From contig JAEPQH010000003.1 of the NCBI GenBank assembly GCA_017640605.1, positions 186,001 to 250,000 of the forward strand: a stretch of DNA of 64,000 nt, written 5' to 3'. The position numbers and the translations under genes are program-made. This DNA is from Balneolaceae bacterium (GTDB lineage Bacteria > Bacteroidota > Rhodothermia > Balneolales > Balneolaceae). Shown piece after piece: positions 54,734 through 63,824 of this stretch; the stretch's first letter is position 1; every line of letters starts with the position of its first letter. The notes under the pieces were generated by a model. That model had not been told where the DNA came from, searched no databases, and saw only the letters and a list, made by a program, of their open reading frames with translations.

Positions 54734-55645
54734 CTAAAGGCTCAAATCTATATCAAGTGCTTCAATCTTTAGTTTAGTGCTAGTTAAGCTGATTCCAACA
54801 TTCTGTGTTTTTCGACTACTTCGATCTCCGTTTGGGCCGTAAATCGGATCGTCGATAATTGGAAATCCCCATTCGGCAAGATGCAATCGGATTTGATGAG
54901 TGCGACCTGTTACAGGATTACATCGTATCAAACTAGTATTGGTTTCTGGTGATGAGGAAATCACTTCGAACTGTGTTATTCCTACCTGCCCAGAGTCTAA
55001 CTCCCCACCACTTTCAAACACAAACCCATGTTTACGTCGTATTTTAGACTGAATCGTTTTTGCGGACTCTGTAGGTATTCCGAAAACCGTAGCATGATAC
55101 TCTTTTTCCACGTTGCCAGTCATAAATGCTTGCATCACCTGTTTTGCAAACTCTTTGTTTTTAGCAAAAAGTACAATTCCGGATGTCACAGCATCTAAAC
55201 GATGGGTAATTTTTAATCCCTCGAATCCATTTTCTTCTAGAATTGATTTAAGGGTATTTTTAAAATACCGCCCACCGGGATGCATGGGCATAGGCGCCGG
55301 TTTAAAAACCGCTATGTAAGTATCCGTTTCTTCAATAATTCGAACTGTATCCGGAACGCTTGGTTCGATTACGGCAGGATTGTGATGCCTAATTTCATCA
55401 AAGTTAGTTAAAATGGTATGGGGCTTAGAATCTCGGTTCTCTAAAAAAACCCGCCCCTCCTCAATTCGTTTATTCCATTCGCTTTTGGTTCTGAATGGAA
55501 ATTTCGTGCACATCATCTCCAATAGCGTCTTTCCAACAAACTCTTGGGTTGCTTTAAATTCGTGCGTAATTGGATATGGGGCTACAATACGAACCGGACA
55601 AACACTGTTTTCAGGCAGATTCAACCGTGCGCTGTTTGAAGTCAT
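54734..55645 (-). CDS. RluA-family pseudouridine synthase
   Basis: 303 residues from ATG 55645, which overlaps the end of trhO by 35 bp; the frame is open 30 codons further into trhO. The catalytic Asp is in ITHRLDAVTSGIVLFAK. Also visible are TGRTHQIRLHLAEWGFPIIDDPIYG near the C-terminus and an S4-like N-terminal part (NKRIEEGRVFLENR). It converts a uridine in rRNA or tRNA to pseudouridine. The exact target (RluA, C or D type) cannot be told. Confidence 0.87.
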   Translation of the reverse strand: MTSNSARLNLPENSVCPVRIVAPYPITHEFKATQEFVGKTLLEMMCTKFPFRTKSEWNKRIEEGRVFLENRDSKPHTILTNFDEIRHHNPAVIEPSVPDTVRIIEETDTYIAVFKPAPMPMHPGGRYFKNTLKSILEENGFEGLKITHRLDAVTSGIVLFAKNKEFAKQVMQAFMTGNVEKEYHATVFGIPTESAKTIQSKIRRKHGFVFESGGELDSGQVGITQFEVISSSPETNTSLIRCNPVTGRTHQIRLHLAEWGFPIIDDPIYGPNGDRSSRKTQNVGISLTSTKLKIEALDIDLSL

Positions 55646-56564
55646 CGCCGAAATAATTATACCATTTTCTAAACGGCTTAAAGGCATTTTCAGGATCAAA
55701 CGGCCGTTTATAGTCACTGGCTTTGCATTCTTCACTACAACAACCTTCCATTATGTGTGCTCCTTCTTCGCTGCATACGAATAGCTTATTGCATTCCATA
55801 TTTGCACAGTTCACGTAAGTATCGGCGGGCTTACCAGTGATTTCGCACTGCGCAATGGGCTCCAGATTCTTTGGATCTACCGGTACTATCAAGCGATCAT
55901 CAAACACAAAACACTTCCCTTCAAAATGCTTGCCTTCTTCTTCTTTGGCGTAATTCAGAATCCCACCATGTAGTTGATTTACATCATCCCAGCCTTTGTC
56001 TTTCATCAATACCGAAAATTTCTCGCATCGTATCCCACCGGTACAGTACATTAATACCTTTTTGTCTTTCGGAATATTCACTTCATCGAGCCATTGGGGG
56101 AAATCGTAAAAATTATCCAGATCGGGGGTTAACGCTCCCTTAAAATGCCCTACTTTCGATTCATAGTTATTGCGAACGTCAATCATCACATAATCTTCGC
56201 CCGACTCCATAACTTTTCGCCACTCGCTTGGGGCGAGGTGCCTTCCTCCATCTTTAGGATCTACACCATCCATATGAAGTGAAACGATCTCTTCCCTGAT
56301 TTTACAGATCAGTTTTGCGAACGGGATATAATCTGATTGATCTTGCTTAAACTCGGTGTCTTCGAATCCGGGTAACGACCAAACAAATTGTTTATAAGCT
56401 TCAACTTGTTCTTTTGTACCTGCTGCCGTTCCATTAATTCCTTCACTTGATATATAAATCCTCCCTTTCAAGCCTAGCTCTTTGCACTTATTTTTATGTA
56501 GCTTTGTGAAACGCTCTACTTCTTCGATTGGGTTAAAATTATAATAAAGTATAACTTCGTACAT
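55611..56564 (-). CDS. trhO: TrhO (YceA) tRNA uridine hydroxylase with rhodanese domain
   Basis: 317 residues from ATG 56564 (MYEVILYYNF); an upstream extension is ignored. The N-terminal domain contains GLKGRIYISSEGINGTAAG. The rhodanese domain has the catalytic Cys in LMYCTGGIRCEKFS (near residue 172). Cys-rich segments at the C-terminus (NCANMECNKLFVCSEEG, MEGCCSEEC) suggest metal binding. The family makes 5-hydroxyuridine at position 34 of certain tRNAs. The next gene also modifies RNA. Confidence 0.9.
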   Translation of the reverse strand: MYEVILYYNFNPIEEVERFTKLHKNKCKELGLKGRIYISSEGINGTAAGTKEQVEAYKQFVWSLPGFEDTEFKQDQSDYIPFAKLICKIREEIVSLHMDGVDPKDGGRHLAPSEWRKVMESGEDYVMIDVRNNYESKVGHFKGALTPDLDNFYDFPQWLDEVNIPKDKKVLMYCTGGIRCEKFSVLMKDKGWDDVNQLHGGILNYAKEEEGKHFEGKCFVFDDRLIVPVDPKNLEPIAQCEITGKPADTYVNCANMECNKLFVCSEEGAHIMEGCCSEECKASDYKRPFDPENAFKPFRKWYNYFGDDFKQRTVESA

Positions 56565-56632
56565 TGTATTTCTTTTGTTAAAGACGAGATTGCCGATTAT
56601 ATCGTTAGCAAGCTCAAAAATAAGCAATTTCA

Positions 56633-58384
56633 TTGAAAAAGACGCCACCAACTAACCCACATCTACACTCATTTAAACTGCTTTGTACCAGCCTGTTAGT
56701 GTTGTTGACAGGCACCCCAATACTTGGGCAAATAGTGGGAGTTAACGCTGAAGTACAGAACCCTGAACTAGTAATTTTTCAGCATTTTGATTCAACAGGA
56801 TCTCTTAATCATTCGCATGATCATTCCTTCATAAAATGTCTTACGCCGTTAATTATTTCATTGAATGATCAAGAATCCGAAATATCACCTGCTCTAAAAA
56901 CTGCATTCAATGCGTTGGATGCTCCTCGTTCTTTTTCTGCCTCTGAGTATATTTCGCCGGGAGGAAAATTCAGAATTCATTACGAAACCAGTGGCTCTCA
57001 TCGTGTTCCCTCCGATGATTTTAACTCCAATGGAATTCCAGATTATGTAGAAGAAATTGCAGAGGCGGCCGACTCATCCTATCAACATGAAATAGTTACT
57101 TTAGGTTTTACCGACCCTATCGGAGATGGCGAAGTATACGATGTGTTTGTGCAAAACTTAGCCAATATCGGTGCCTATGGATTAACCAACAATCGAACTT
57201 CCGGTAGTTTTTCGTGCAATTCTAATTCACCCGGCACCTGTATTTATATTGAAAATGATTTTGTGGGCTATCCGCCGAATACTGATCCCGAGGGAGATGT
57301 AATTGGAGCTGTAAAAGTAACTATGGCACATGAGTTTAAACATGCCATTCAGTTTGCCCAAAATAACTGGCAGGGTGAAACAGATCGTTGGGCCGAAATG
57401 GATGCTACTTTAATGGAAGAAGTAGTGTACGATGATGTAAATGATTACTACAACTACATCACCGGGTTTGCCTCCGACCTATTCAATTTTCCTGCTACTT
57501 CTTTAACCGCCGGTTCTTACGAGGATATAACCTGGGCGCTGTATTTCTACGAACGTTTTGGACCTTTTTTCTGGACTGAAGTTTGGCAAGTGATCGAAGC
57601 AAATACAAGCATTACTCTTTTAGATGCTATCAGAACTGTGTTGGTAGGTCAGAGCGATTCTTACGACGCTGCAGTTTTAGAATCGTATATGTGGCATTAT
57701 GCAAGTGGGTCGGACTTTTCGGGAACTGATTTTGGATTCGAAGAGCGGTTGCAGTATCCCAACCCCAGAATTTCAGCAACCTACACAGAGTTACAATCTC
57801 AATTAACCGATACATTGTTTTTATCACCTTTCGCGGCTCGTTACTATACGCTCGAAAACGAGTTCAATACGATTTCTGAGGGTTACGTGAAGTTCGACTT
57901 TTATGTAGAAAATCCTGAGGTGCATCTCGGTTTAATAGCTTACATGCCAGATGGCTCAACTCGCATTCAAACCGCAATTGGCTCTCGCGATCGATTATCT
58001 GGAAGTATAGAAACCAATTGGTTGTATAACGAGATTGATAAAATTGGCTTGGTAGTGATGAATAGCTCGGTAGATGAAAGCAATGGATATGCATTCCGAT
58101 TTACCGACTACTTTATCGCCGAAGAAATACAGCTAGCCCAAAACTATCCGAATCCATTTTACCCGCGCACCAAAATTCGGGTAACCATTCCAAGAACGCA
58201 AAATATTACCTTACGTGTATTCGACTCAATTGGCAGAGAAATTCAAATCGTTTACAGTGGCACTATCGAGGCCGGATTTCATGATATTCTCTTTGATGCA
58301 CGAGCACTTTCTTCAGGCATTTATTTTTACCAATTGATTAGCGAAGACGGCATCAAAACAAAAGCAATGACGCTTATAAAATAG
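56633..58384 (+). CDS. Secreted MXAN_6640-type putative metalloprotease with T9SS sorting domain
   Basis: A 583-residue protein. The start is TTG at 56633, and a signal peptide follows (residues 15-33, ending LGQ). The zinc motif HEFKH (near residue 233) is in VTMAHEFKHAIQFAQNNW, with a downstream Glu-rich region, as in MXAN_6640-family proteins. The last 85 residues are a type-A T9SS sorting domain: AQNYPNPFYPRTKIRVTIP, then LSSGIYFYQLISEDG and KTKAMTLIK. It should be exported by Sec, cross the outer membrane through the T9SS and be attached at the surface or released. Substrate unknown. Confidence 0.87.
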   Translation: MKKTPPTNPHLHSFKLLCTSLLVLLTGTPILGQIVGVNAEVQNPELVIFQHFDSTGSLNHSHDHSFIKCLTPLIISLNDQESEISPALKTAFNALDAPRSFSASEYISPGGKFRIHYETSGSHRVPSDDFNSNGIPDYVEEIAEAADSSYQHEIVTLGFTDPIGDGEVYDVFVQNLANIGAYGLTNNRTSGSFSCNSNSPGTCIYIENDFVGYPPNTDPEGDVIGAVKVTMAHEFKHAIQFAQNNWQGETDRWAEMDATLMEEVVYDDVNDYYNYITGFASDLFNFPATSLTAGSYEDITWALYFYERFGPFFWTEVWQVIEANTSITLLDAIRTVLVGQSDSYDAAVLESYMWHYASGSDFSGTDFGFEERLQYPNPRISATYTELQSQLTDTLFLSPFAARYYTLENEFNTISEGYVKFDFYVENPEVHLGLIAYMPDGSTRIQTAIGSRDRLSGSIETNWLYNEIDKIGLVVMNSSVDESNGYAFRFTDYFIAEEIQLAQNYPNPFYPRTKIRVTIPRTQNITLRVFDSIGREIQIVYSGTIEAGFHDILFDARALSSGIYFYQLISEDGIKTKAMTLIK

Positions 58385-59348
58385 CTCGCTCTTTTAATCC
58401 GGCTAATGATGTGTCAAAATCAGTTAGATTGATCGAAGTAATCGAAAGCATACGTAGCATTTTGATTTCCATCATAGGTGCAGCAAGTTCTCGCCAGGCA
58501 ATGTATCCGTCTTTAAAAATGAAGTTGCTCGAATTTTTCTCTTCCAATACTTGAATAGTTTCTTCCACCGTCAAATCCTGAGTGTAGGCTAGAAGTCCTG
58601 CCATTAAAATATTGACTAACCCGAAAACTTTGGAATTCGTGGTGTAATCGAAACTTGGAAAGGAATGAATATTATGTCCCGCAAACTTCAATGCAACGTT
58701 GGCGTCGCGTGCATACAGCATAACTTCAGCCAAAAACTCCGGAGTTGGGGCCGGCGTACAGTTCACTTTTAATCCGGAAAAAAGGTAATTATCAATTTTT
58801 CGCTTGAGCACCGATTTGTTGTGCACAGCAATCACTTTAATAATCTTTTTCGCCAGTTCAATTTCAATATCATGTCCGGGTATTTCAAAGTATACACGGT
58901 GAGGGAGTAGTCTAGAATCTGCCGAAGTTGTTACAACAGCTTCAATGGCTTTTACCAGTTCCTCAGCATTAAAATTATCGACACTTACCTTAGGCAAAGT
59001 TAACTCAAGGATATTGGTACGTACTTCTCCGGGAAATCCTGAATGCGCCGAAAGAATATCTTTCTCAATATTCAGAACTGTGTTTTTGAATTCGTGCAGT
59101 GTGTCTACAATTGGGCCAAAAATACAGAGATTCAGTGGACCTTGTAACCGGTCCCGACGATCTGCGAACTGAGCCAGGTCGGGAATTTGTGAATGTGGAA
59201 TCACAAATCGTGAAAGAATCCAACTGTCTTGGGTATTGGTTATGCGGGTATATTCGCGCAGAGCGTCGCGCAAGGGTAAGCTTGTCGGCGGCTTCAGTGC
59301 TGCGTAATCTACAGCATCGTTTAGTAATTGCTCTACTGATTTAGTCAT
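58374..59348 (-). CDS. Conserved protein of unknown function, possibly TIM-barrel-like
   Basis: A 324-residue cytoplasmic protein, mixed alpha/beta. The segment SGLKVNCTPAPTPEFLAEVM then ALKFAGHNIHS recalls a little-studied family in which the equivalent block reads roughly RCGG...PS.E.LA, then PFKATAGLHHP. If that match is right, the Lys and His would be conserved while the rest has drifted. No enzyme assignment. It converges with the T9SS protease gene with an 11-bp overlap. Confidence 0.6.
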   Translation of the reverse strand: MTKSVEQLLNDAVDYAALKPPTSLPLRDALREYTRITNTQDSWILSRFVIPHSQIPDLAQFADRRDRLQGPLNLCIFGPIVDTLHEFKNTVLNIEKDILSAHSGFPGEVRTNILELTLPKVSVDNFNAEELVKAIEAVVTTSADSRLLPHRVYFEIPGHDIEIELAKKIIKVIAVHNKSVLKRKIDNYLFSGLKVNCTPAPTPEFLAEVMLYARDANVALKFAGHNIHSFPSFDYTTNSKVFGLVNILMAGLLAYTQDLTVEETIQVLEEKNSSNFIFKDGYIAWRELAAPMMEIKMLRMLSITSINLTDFDTSLAGLKERAIL

Positions 59349-59480
59349 AGGTACTGAATAATACGTATCCGAATTGGATTGATGAAAAAAAGATTATGCT
59401 AATTTTTAAGTATTTTCGGCGCTTATGTTATTTGATTCTTTAGGTATTTTATAAGTAATTGATTCAAATTCTTACTTCGC

Positions 59481-59762
59481 ATGGGAAAAATAGACACTAT
59501 CAGGCAATTAAGTGAACGCACAGGCTTCACGCAACAAGAAACTGAACGAATTTATAATCGCTTGGTAGATATCTTATCGGACCATTTAGCCAATGATGAA
59601 GGTTTTACTTTGCCAAAAATCGGAAGTTTTCATTCTCGGATTCGCGACAGCTATCAAACATATAATCCGCATTATAAGGGGATGATTCAGTTACCTAAGA
59701 AAAAAGTGGTACAGTTCACACAAAGTACCACACTTAAAGATGAACTGAACGAGGGGAAATAA
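59481..59762 (+). CDS. HU-family-like DNA-binding protein
   Basis: A 93-residue protein. The start (IDTIRQLSERTGFTQQETER) and LPKIGSFHSRIRDSYQTYNP follow the HU/IHF fold, with the beta-arm region shortened or altered relative to HU (KMIQLPKK-type ending, KKKVVQFTQS). It overlaps the next gene by one base, so the two are made together and may form a heterodimer with the HU domain of the next protein. Confidence 0.78.
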   Translation: MGKIDTIRQLSERTGFTQQETERIYNRLVDILSDHLANDEGFTLPKIGSFHSRIRDSYQTYNPHYKGMIQLPKKKVVQFTQSTTLKDELNEGK

Positions 59763-61258
59763 TGAAGGATAAGGTAACACTAGCCGATATTGTTGAGCAG
59801 CTTTCCGATGAAACCTACATTTCAAAAACGGCCGCGCAGGAGTTTATTTCGCATCTCACTGATGTTTTACTCGATGACATTCAGGATAAAGAAAAAGCAG
59901 CAATCACCAATTTTGGAAGCTTTACCGTAGTTAATGTTGCAGAGCGCAAAGGCGTAAATCCACAAACCGGCGAAACAATTACCATTCCTGCTCATAAGCG
60001 CCTTTCTTTTACGCCTTACAAGGCCCTTGAGAAAAAGGTGAATCATGAATTTGATCACTTAGAAGCGCGCGTTTTAGAGGATAACTCGGCCGATGAAAAA
60101 CCAGAGAAAGAAACTTCTAAACCTAAGTCAGAGACAGAAACGAACAGTGCGGAAGCATTATTCAATACATTAACTACTTCGCCGGGCAAGCAACCGTCAC
60201 CTGATGACGATCCATTTAATTTTGAGGAAGATGAGGATTCCAACGAGGCTAAAATGCCCGAACCACAGGAAATCCAGGATACAGAAGTAGCGTCTGAATC
60301 TATATCCACACCCATATCCGAAGATGAATTACTCGACGATATTCTTGGACTTTCTGAAGAAGAAAACAAAGAAGCAGAAAACGATGATAAGTTTACGTAT
60401 GAAGTACCTATACCATCATCATCTTTCGAAATCGACGATAGCAACCTAGGCCCTGATTATTCTACTGGAAAAAAGCCCGAACCATCGTTTGAATTAGACG
60501 AAACCGAAGATTTGGAAGAAGAGGAAGTGGAGATTGAAGCTACGGAAGAAGAAACTTCTAAAGAAACAGAAGAGAATAACTCAGCTTTAAAAACACCTGG
60601 GCTCCCAAATCGTGATAAAGCGGGAGTTTCACCCACACTTCTTCTTGGTGTTGTAGGTGTATTTCTGATATTGATTATAGCCACATGGTTCTTATTCTTC
60701 CGAACCGATACTCAGACTCAAACGGCTGATTCATCCACTCCACCAGCTACGCAAGCTGATCCAATTAATGATCCTTTGGCTTTTGAACCACCGGCTGAAT
60801 CGGAACCAACAATATCTGAAGCCGAAACAGAATCTGAAAGTCAGGTGATCCCGATGATTGCTGATGATGTGGACTTATCAGAGAATCCCGGCGAAATGAT
60901 GTCCATCGAACAAAGCGAACCTCAGATTGAGCTTCAGGAAGTGCTTGAGATAACTTATACCACCAGTTCCGGCGTTTGGATTTATGAAATTGCCCGACAA
61001 ACATACGGAAACACACGCTTGTGGCCGTTGATTTTTCAAGCAAATTACACAACGGCGAACGATCCGGATTTGATCTTACCCAACGTGAATTTGAATATCC
61101 CGAAATTGGAAGGAACTACCGATAATCCAAGTTCTGAAGATTACCGCCGTTTGGCTGATGCTGCTCGATATGTTGCCGTTGCCTACGAGCAAGCAGGTAA
61201 TTCGGCGCAAGCTGAAGAATACCGTAAGGCGGCTATTTGGTACGAATCTATGCGCTAG
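59762..61258 (+). CDS. HU-domain protein with transmembrane span and periplasmic LysM
   Basis: A 498-residue fusion. Residues 1-95 form a complete HU domain (ITNFGSFTVVNVAERKGVNP, QTGETITIPAHKRLSFTPYK). A very acidic, low-complexity linker follows to about residue 285. One membrane span lies at about 290-313 (TLLLGVVGVFLILIIATWFL). The outer part is acidic, then has a LysM-type domain (about 397-448, IYEIARQTYGNTRLWPLIFQ) and a short helical end. The topology implies DNA binding inside and peptidoglycan binding outside, i.e. a nucleoid-envelope tether. It is co-transcribed with the small HU-like gene. Confidence 0.83.
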   Translation: MKDKVTLADIVEQLSDETYISKTAAQEFISHLTDVLLDDIQDKEKAAITNFGSFTVVNVAERKGVNPQTGETITIPAHKRLSFTPYKALEKKVNHEFDHLEARVLEDNSADEKPEKETSKPKSETETNSAEALFNTLTTSPGKQPSPDDDPFNFEEDEDSNEAKMPEPQEIQDTEVASESISTPISEDELLDDILGLSEEENKEAENDDKFTYEVPIPSSSFEIDDSNLGPDYSTGKKPEPSFELDETEDLEEEEVEIEATEEETSKETEENNSALKTPGLPNRDKAGVSPTLLLGVVGVFLILIIATWFLFFRTDTQTQTADSSTPPATQADPINDPLAFEPPAESEPTISEAETESESQVIPMIADDVDLSENPGEMMSIEQSEPQIELQEVLEITYTTSSGVWIYEIARQTYGNTRLWPLIFQANYTTANDPDLILPNVNLNIPKLEGTTDNPSSEDYRRLADAARYVAVAYEQAGNSAQAEEYRKAAIWYESMR

Positions 61259-62390
61259 TTATCAGATCAAGAATGATGGAATCGGCTATTTTTAATCCAT
61301 CGGGAGTTAAAGCGATGCTGTCTTCATTATGCATAACAAAGCCATCTACTTGCCTTTTGTTTAAATAATCGCGCTGTTTTTCACTTAATAAATATTGATA
61401 TCGGCTTTGCAGTTCACTGAAACTAACTCCCTGTTTGGTTCTTAATCCAAGCATTAACCGTTCTTCCGCCAGCGAGGTTAAGTTCAAAGTTTCAATTTCC
61501 ACTTTCTGATTTATTGGATCATTTATATATGATTTCAGATCCGATTCGTTGCGCCAGCGCTGAGCTTGCGCCCTATCTGCCTCCCACCAAAGTGAATGTG
61601 CTGCCGGCCCCAATCCCAAGTAATTCTGGTGCGACCAATACGCGGAATTGTGTACTGCTTCATGACCGGGTTTAGCGTAATTGCTAACCTCATATTGATG
61701 GATTCCTGCATCTGCTAATCGAGAAACAATGGTATCAAAATGTGTGGCTACTTGATCGTCTTCCGGAGCAATGATGCGCCCTAATTCCACTTGTTTTCCC
61801 AATCGGGTGTGCGGTTCCACCGTGAGAGAATAGGCCGAAATATGCGGCGGGTTGAAGCTGAGCAAAGTTTCGATATCACTTTCCAATACTTCCAGCGACT
61901 GCCCCGGATTGCCATAAATCAAATCAACCGTAAAATTATCAAATCCGGCTGTCGACAAATATTCCAGGCTTTTTAGCGCTTCTGCGCGATTGTGCGCACG
62001 ATGCATAAACGCAAGCAAGCTTTCATCAAACGATTGAACTCCCATACTTGCCCGGTTGATTCCAAGACTTTTTAGATCTCCGAGATAACCCGGTTTCACA
62101 TCATCGGGATTCATTTCAACCGTAAGTTCTTCAACAGCTAGTTTAAATGTTTTGGCTATCGCTTCTAATATTTGTTCAAACTGATTCGCATTTAGCAACG
62201 ATGGTGTTCCTCCTCCAAAATACACCGATTTGATCGGTTCCTTTGTTATTCGAGAATTTCGATACGATTCAATTTCTTTAATTAACGCATCAACAAAGTC
62301 TTGTTTCTGATGATGGCGGGTTACAAAATAGAAATCGCAATAAGAACAGGCTTGTTTACAGAATGGAATATGCAGGTAAAGTCCGGACAT
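61248..62390 (-). CDS. hemW: HemW, radical-SAM heme chaperone
   Basis: 380 residues from ATG 62390 (MSGLYLHIPF). The [4Fe-4S] motif is PFCKQACSYCDFYF (CxxxCxxC), followed by the family Phe. SVYFGGGTPSLL and the C-terminal HemW domain (LGLGPAAHSLWW) are present. It is often misnamed coproporphyrinogen oxidase; the extra residues of HemN are lacking. It ends overlapping the HU-LysM gene by 11 bp. Confidence 0.93.
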   Translation of the reverse strand: MSGLYLHIPFCKQACSYCDFYFVTRHHQKQDFVDALIKEIESYRNSRITKEPIKSVYFGGGTPSLLNANQFEQILEAIAKTFKLAVEELTVEMNPDDVKPGYLGDLKSLGINRASMGVQSFDESLLAFMHRAHNRAEALKSLEYLSTAGFDNFTVDLIYGNPGQSLEVLESDIETLLSFNPPHISAYSLTVEPHTRLGKQVELGRIIAPEDDQVATHFDTIVSRLADAGIHQYEVSNYAKPGHEAVHNSAYWSHQNYLGLGPAAHSLWWEADRAQAQRWRNESDLKSYINDPINQKVEIETLNLTSLAEERLMLGLRTKQGVSFSELQSRYQYLLSEKQRDYLNKRQVDGFVMHNEDSIALTPDGLKIADSIILDLITSA

Positions 62391-62415
62391 TTTGAAATAT
62401 TCAATATTCAACACA

Positions 62416-62441
62416 CAATATTCAAAGATCATTGAATATTG
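62416..62441. repeat. Perfect 10-bp inverted repeat upstream of hemW
   Basis: CAATATTCAA, AGATCA, TTGAATATTG. It lies between the gamma-carbonic anhydrase stop and hemW, with no T-run. It could be an operator or an intergenic palindrome. Partial copies of the same words sit beside it (62398-62409). Confidence 0.6.
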
Positions 62442-62449
62442 ATATCTGT

Positions 62450-62995
62450 TTATTCCTGCTTATAAAAAGGGTTTGACTCATACTCGTCTTTTCCTGAATA
62501 GGCTCGGCTGTATTTCACGTAATTTTGGGAATACTTTTGAATGGATGCTATTTCTTCCTCACTTAGCTTGCGCGCAGCTTTAGCCGGAGAACCCATATAC
62601 AAATAACCGCTCTCCAAAGTTTTACCAGGCGGAACCAGTGTTCCTGCGGCAATTATTACATCCGGTTGAATAACAGCTTTATCCAAAATGGTTGCATTTA
62701 TTCCAATTAATACCCGATCGTGAATGGTGCAGCCATGAACTACCGCGCCGTGACCAATGGTAACTTCATCACCAATAAAAGTCGGCCCTGTTTGGTTCAT
62801 TACATGGATGCACACGTTATCCTGCACGTTCGAGCGTTTTCCAATGGTGATCTTATTCACATCGCCACGAATAGTAACATTAAACCACGCACTGCTTTCT
62901 TCTGCCATGGTTACATCGCCAATGATTTCTGCACTGTCAACAACAAAGGCTGTTGAATGGATATCGGGTGATTTTCCTAAAAACTCTCTGATCAT
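62450..62995 (-). CDS. Gamma-carbonic anhydrase family protein
   Basis: A 181-residue left-handed beta-helix protein with hexapeptide repeats. The metal-site histidines are in NVCIHVMNQ and TIGHGAVVHGC, matching the three His of the family. The C-terminal helix (EEEIASIQKYSQNYVKYSRAY) packs on the barrel. Members are carbonic anhydrases or acyl/metal-binding relatives (YrdA, PaaY); activity is not certain. Confidence 0.9.
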   Translation of the reverse strand: MIREFLGKSPDIHSTAFVVDSAEIIGDVTMAEESSAWFNVTIRGDVNKITIGKRSNVQDNVCIHVMNQTGPTFIGDEVTIGHGAVVHGCTIHDRVLIGINATILDKAVIQPDVIIAAGTLVPPGKTLESGYLYMGSPAKAARKLSEEEIASIQKYSQNYVKYSRAYSGKDEYESNPFYKQE

Positions 62996-62998
62996 AGT

Positions 62999-63757
62999 TT
63001 AGTTTATTGGTGAAAAGAAATAAGCCGCCATGAGTAGGGCCAAGGATATAATATAAAATATCATGATACCGAAACTCTTGGCAATTGTCTTTATCCATCC
63101 TTCCCCAAAAGTTTTTTTAAGATAGGTAATGAAATAACCAAAAATGGCGATTTGAGCAGGTGCACTAATTATGAGCGCCACAATTTGCACCCACATTTCA
63201 TCCGAAACTCGTTCCAGCCAAATGGTAAACAGCTCGATACTCATCAGCACAAACCAAACGGAATGAATGTGAAGCGCCAGTATCAGATGCTCAACATAAA
63301 ACGCTTTCTTTTTCCTATAAAAGAGTCCAATCAGCCATGCAAAAAGTGGGACTAAAAAAAACAGCCCGTACTGAACAATGGTAGGAAGATCACCGGCATT
63401 TCCTTCATCGTTATTAAAGTTGATGAAGAACACCTGCGAGCTATCAATTAAGCTCACCATCAAAAAATAGAATACACTTATTGAAATGTAAATTCGGATG
63501 GGTGGCAGATAACTTGCTCTTTTTCCGTCTAGATATTCGGTAGTTACCTTACCGGGCTTGGCAAATAAATGCTTGATGGTAATGAACCATCGGCTGTCTA
63601 CATTAAATAATGTTTCGACTGCATCGCTCAAAAAAACGCGAAGTGGCTGTTTTGTGGCCTGTGCTTTTTGTCCGCAAACCGCACAATAATGCTCCACTTT
63701 TTCTGAACCACAGTTTAAGCAGGTTTGGGTGATTATTTTTTGGCCATTACTCATCAT
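62999..63757 (-). CDS. DUF3667 membrane protein with N-terminal zinc-binding motif
   Basis: A 252-residue protein. The N-terminal CLNCGSEKVEHYCAVCGQK holds four Cys for a zinc ribbon. LRVFLSDAVETLFNVDSRWF and the following KPGKVTTEYLDGKRASYLPP are the DUF3667 signature. Four to five membrane helices follow. Function unknown. It lies three bases before the gamma-carbonic anhydrase gene, so the two are likely co-transcribed. Start at 63757 or the next Met (63754). Confidence 0.88.
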   Translation of the reverse strand: MMSNGQKIITQTCLNCGSEKVEHYCAVCGQKAQATKQPLRVFLSDAVETLFNVDSRWFITIKHLFAKPGKVTTEYLDGKRASYLPPIRIYISISVFYFLMVSLIDSSQVFFINFNNDEGNAGDLPTIVQYGLFFLVPLFAWLIGLFYRKKKAFYVEHLILALHIHSVWFVLMSIELFTIWLERVSDEMWVQIVALIISAPAQIAIFGYFITYLKKTFGEGWIKTIAKSFGIMIFYIISLALLMAAYFFSPIN

Positions 63758-63766
63758 CCGAAAATA

Positions 63767-63798
63767 AAAAAGGTTTCGATTGAAACAACCGAAACCTT
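63767..63798 (-). terminator. Rho-independent terminator after the DsbA-like gene
   Basis: Minus strand: AAGGTTTCG (63798-63790), loop, CGAAACCTT (63779-63771), then a T-rich run (63772-63767). It begins 26 bp past the stop of the DsbA-like gene and 13 bp before the DUF3667 start. Confidence 0.85.
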
Positions 63799-63824
63799 AA
63801 ATGGAAACTCAAGCTGGATTATGG

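Noticed and set aside
61248-62390. Naming as coproporphyrinogen III oxidase (HemN)
   Set aside because: Length and the C-terminal domain fit HemW, the heme chaperone, and not HemN.
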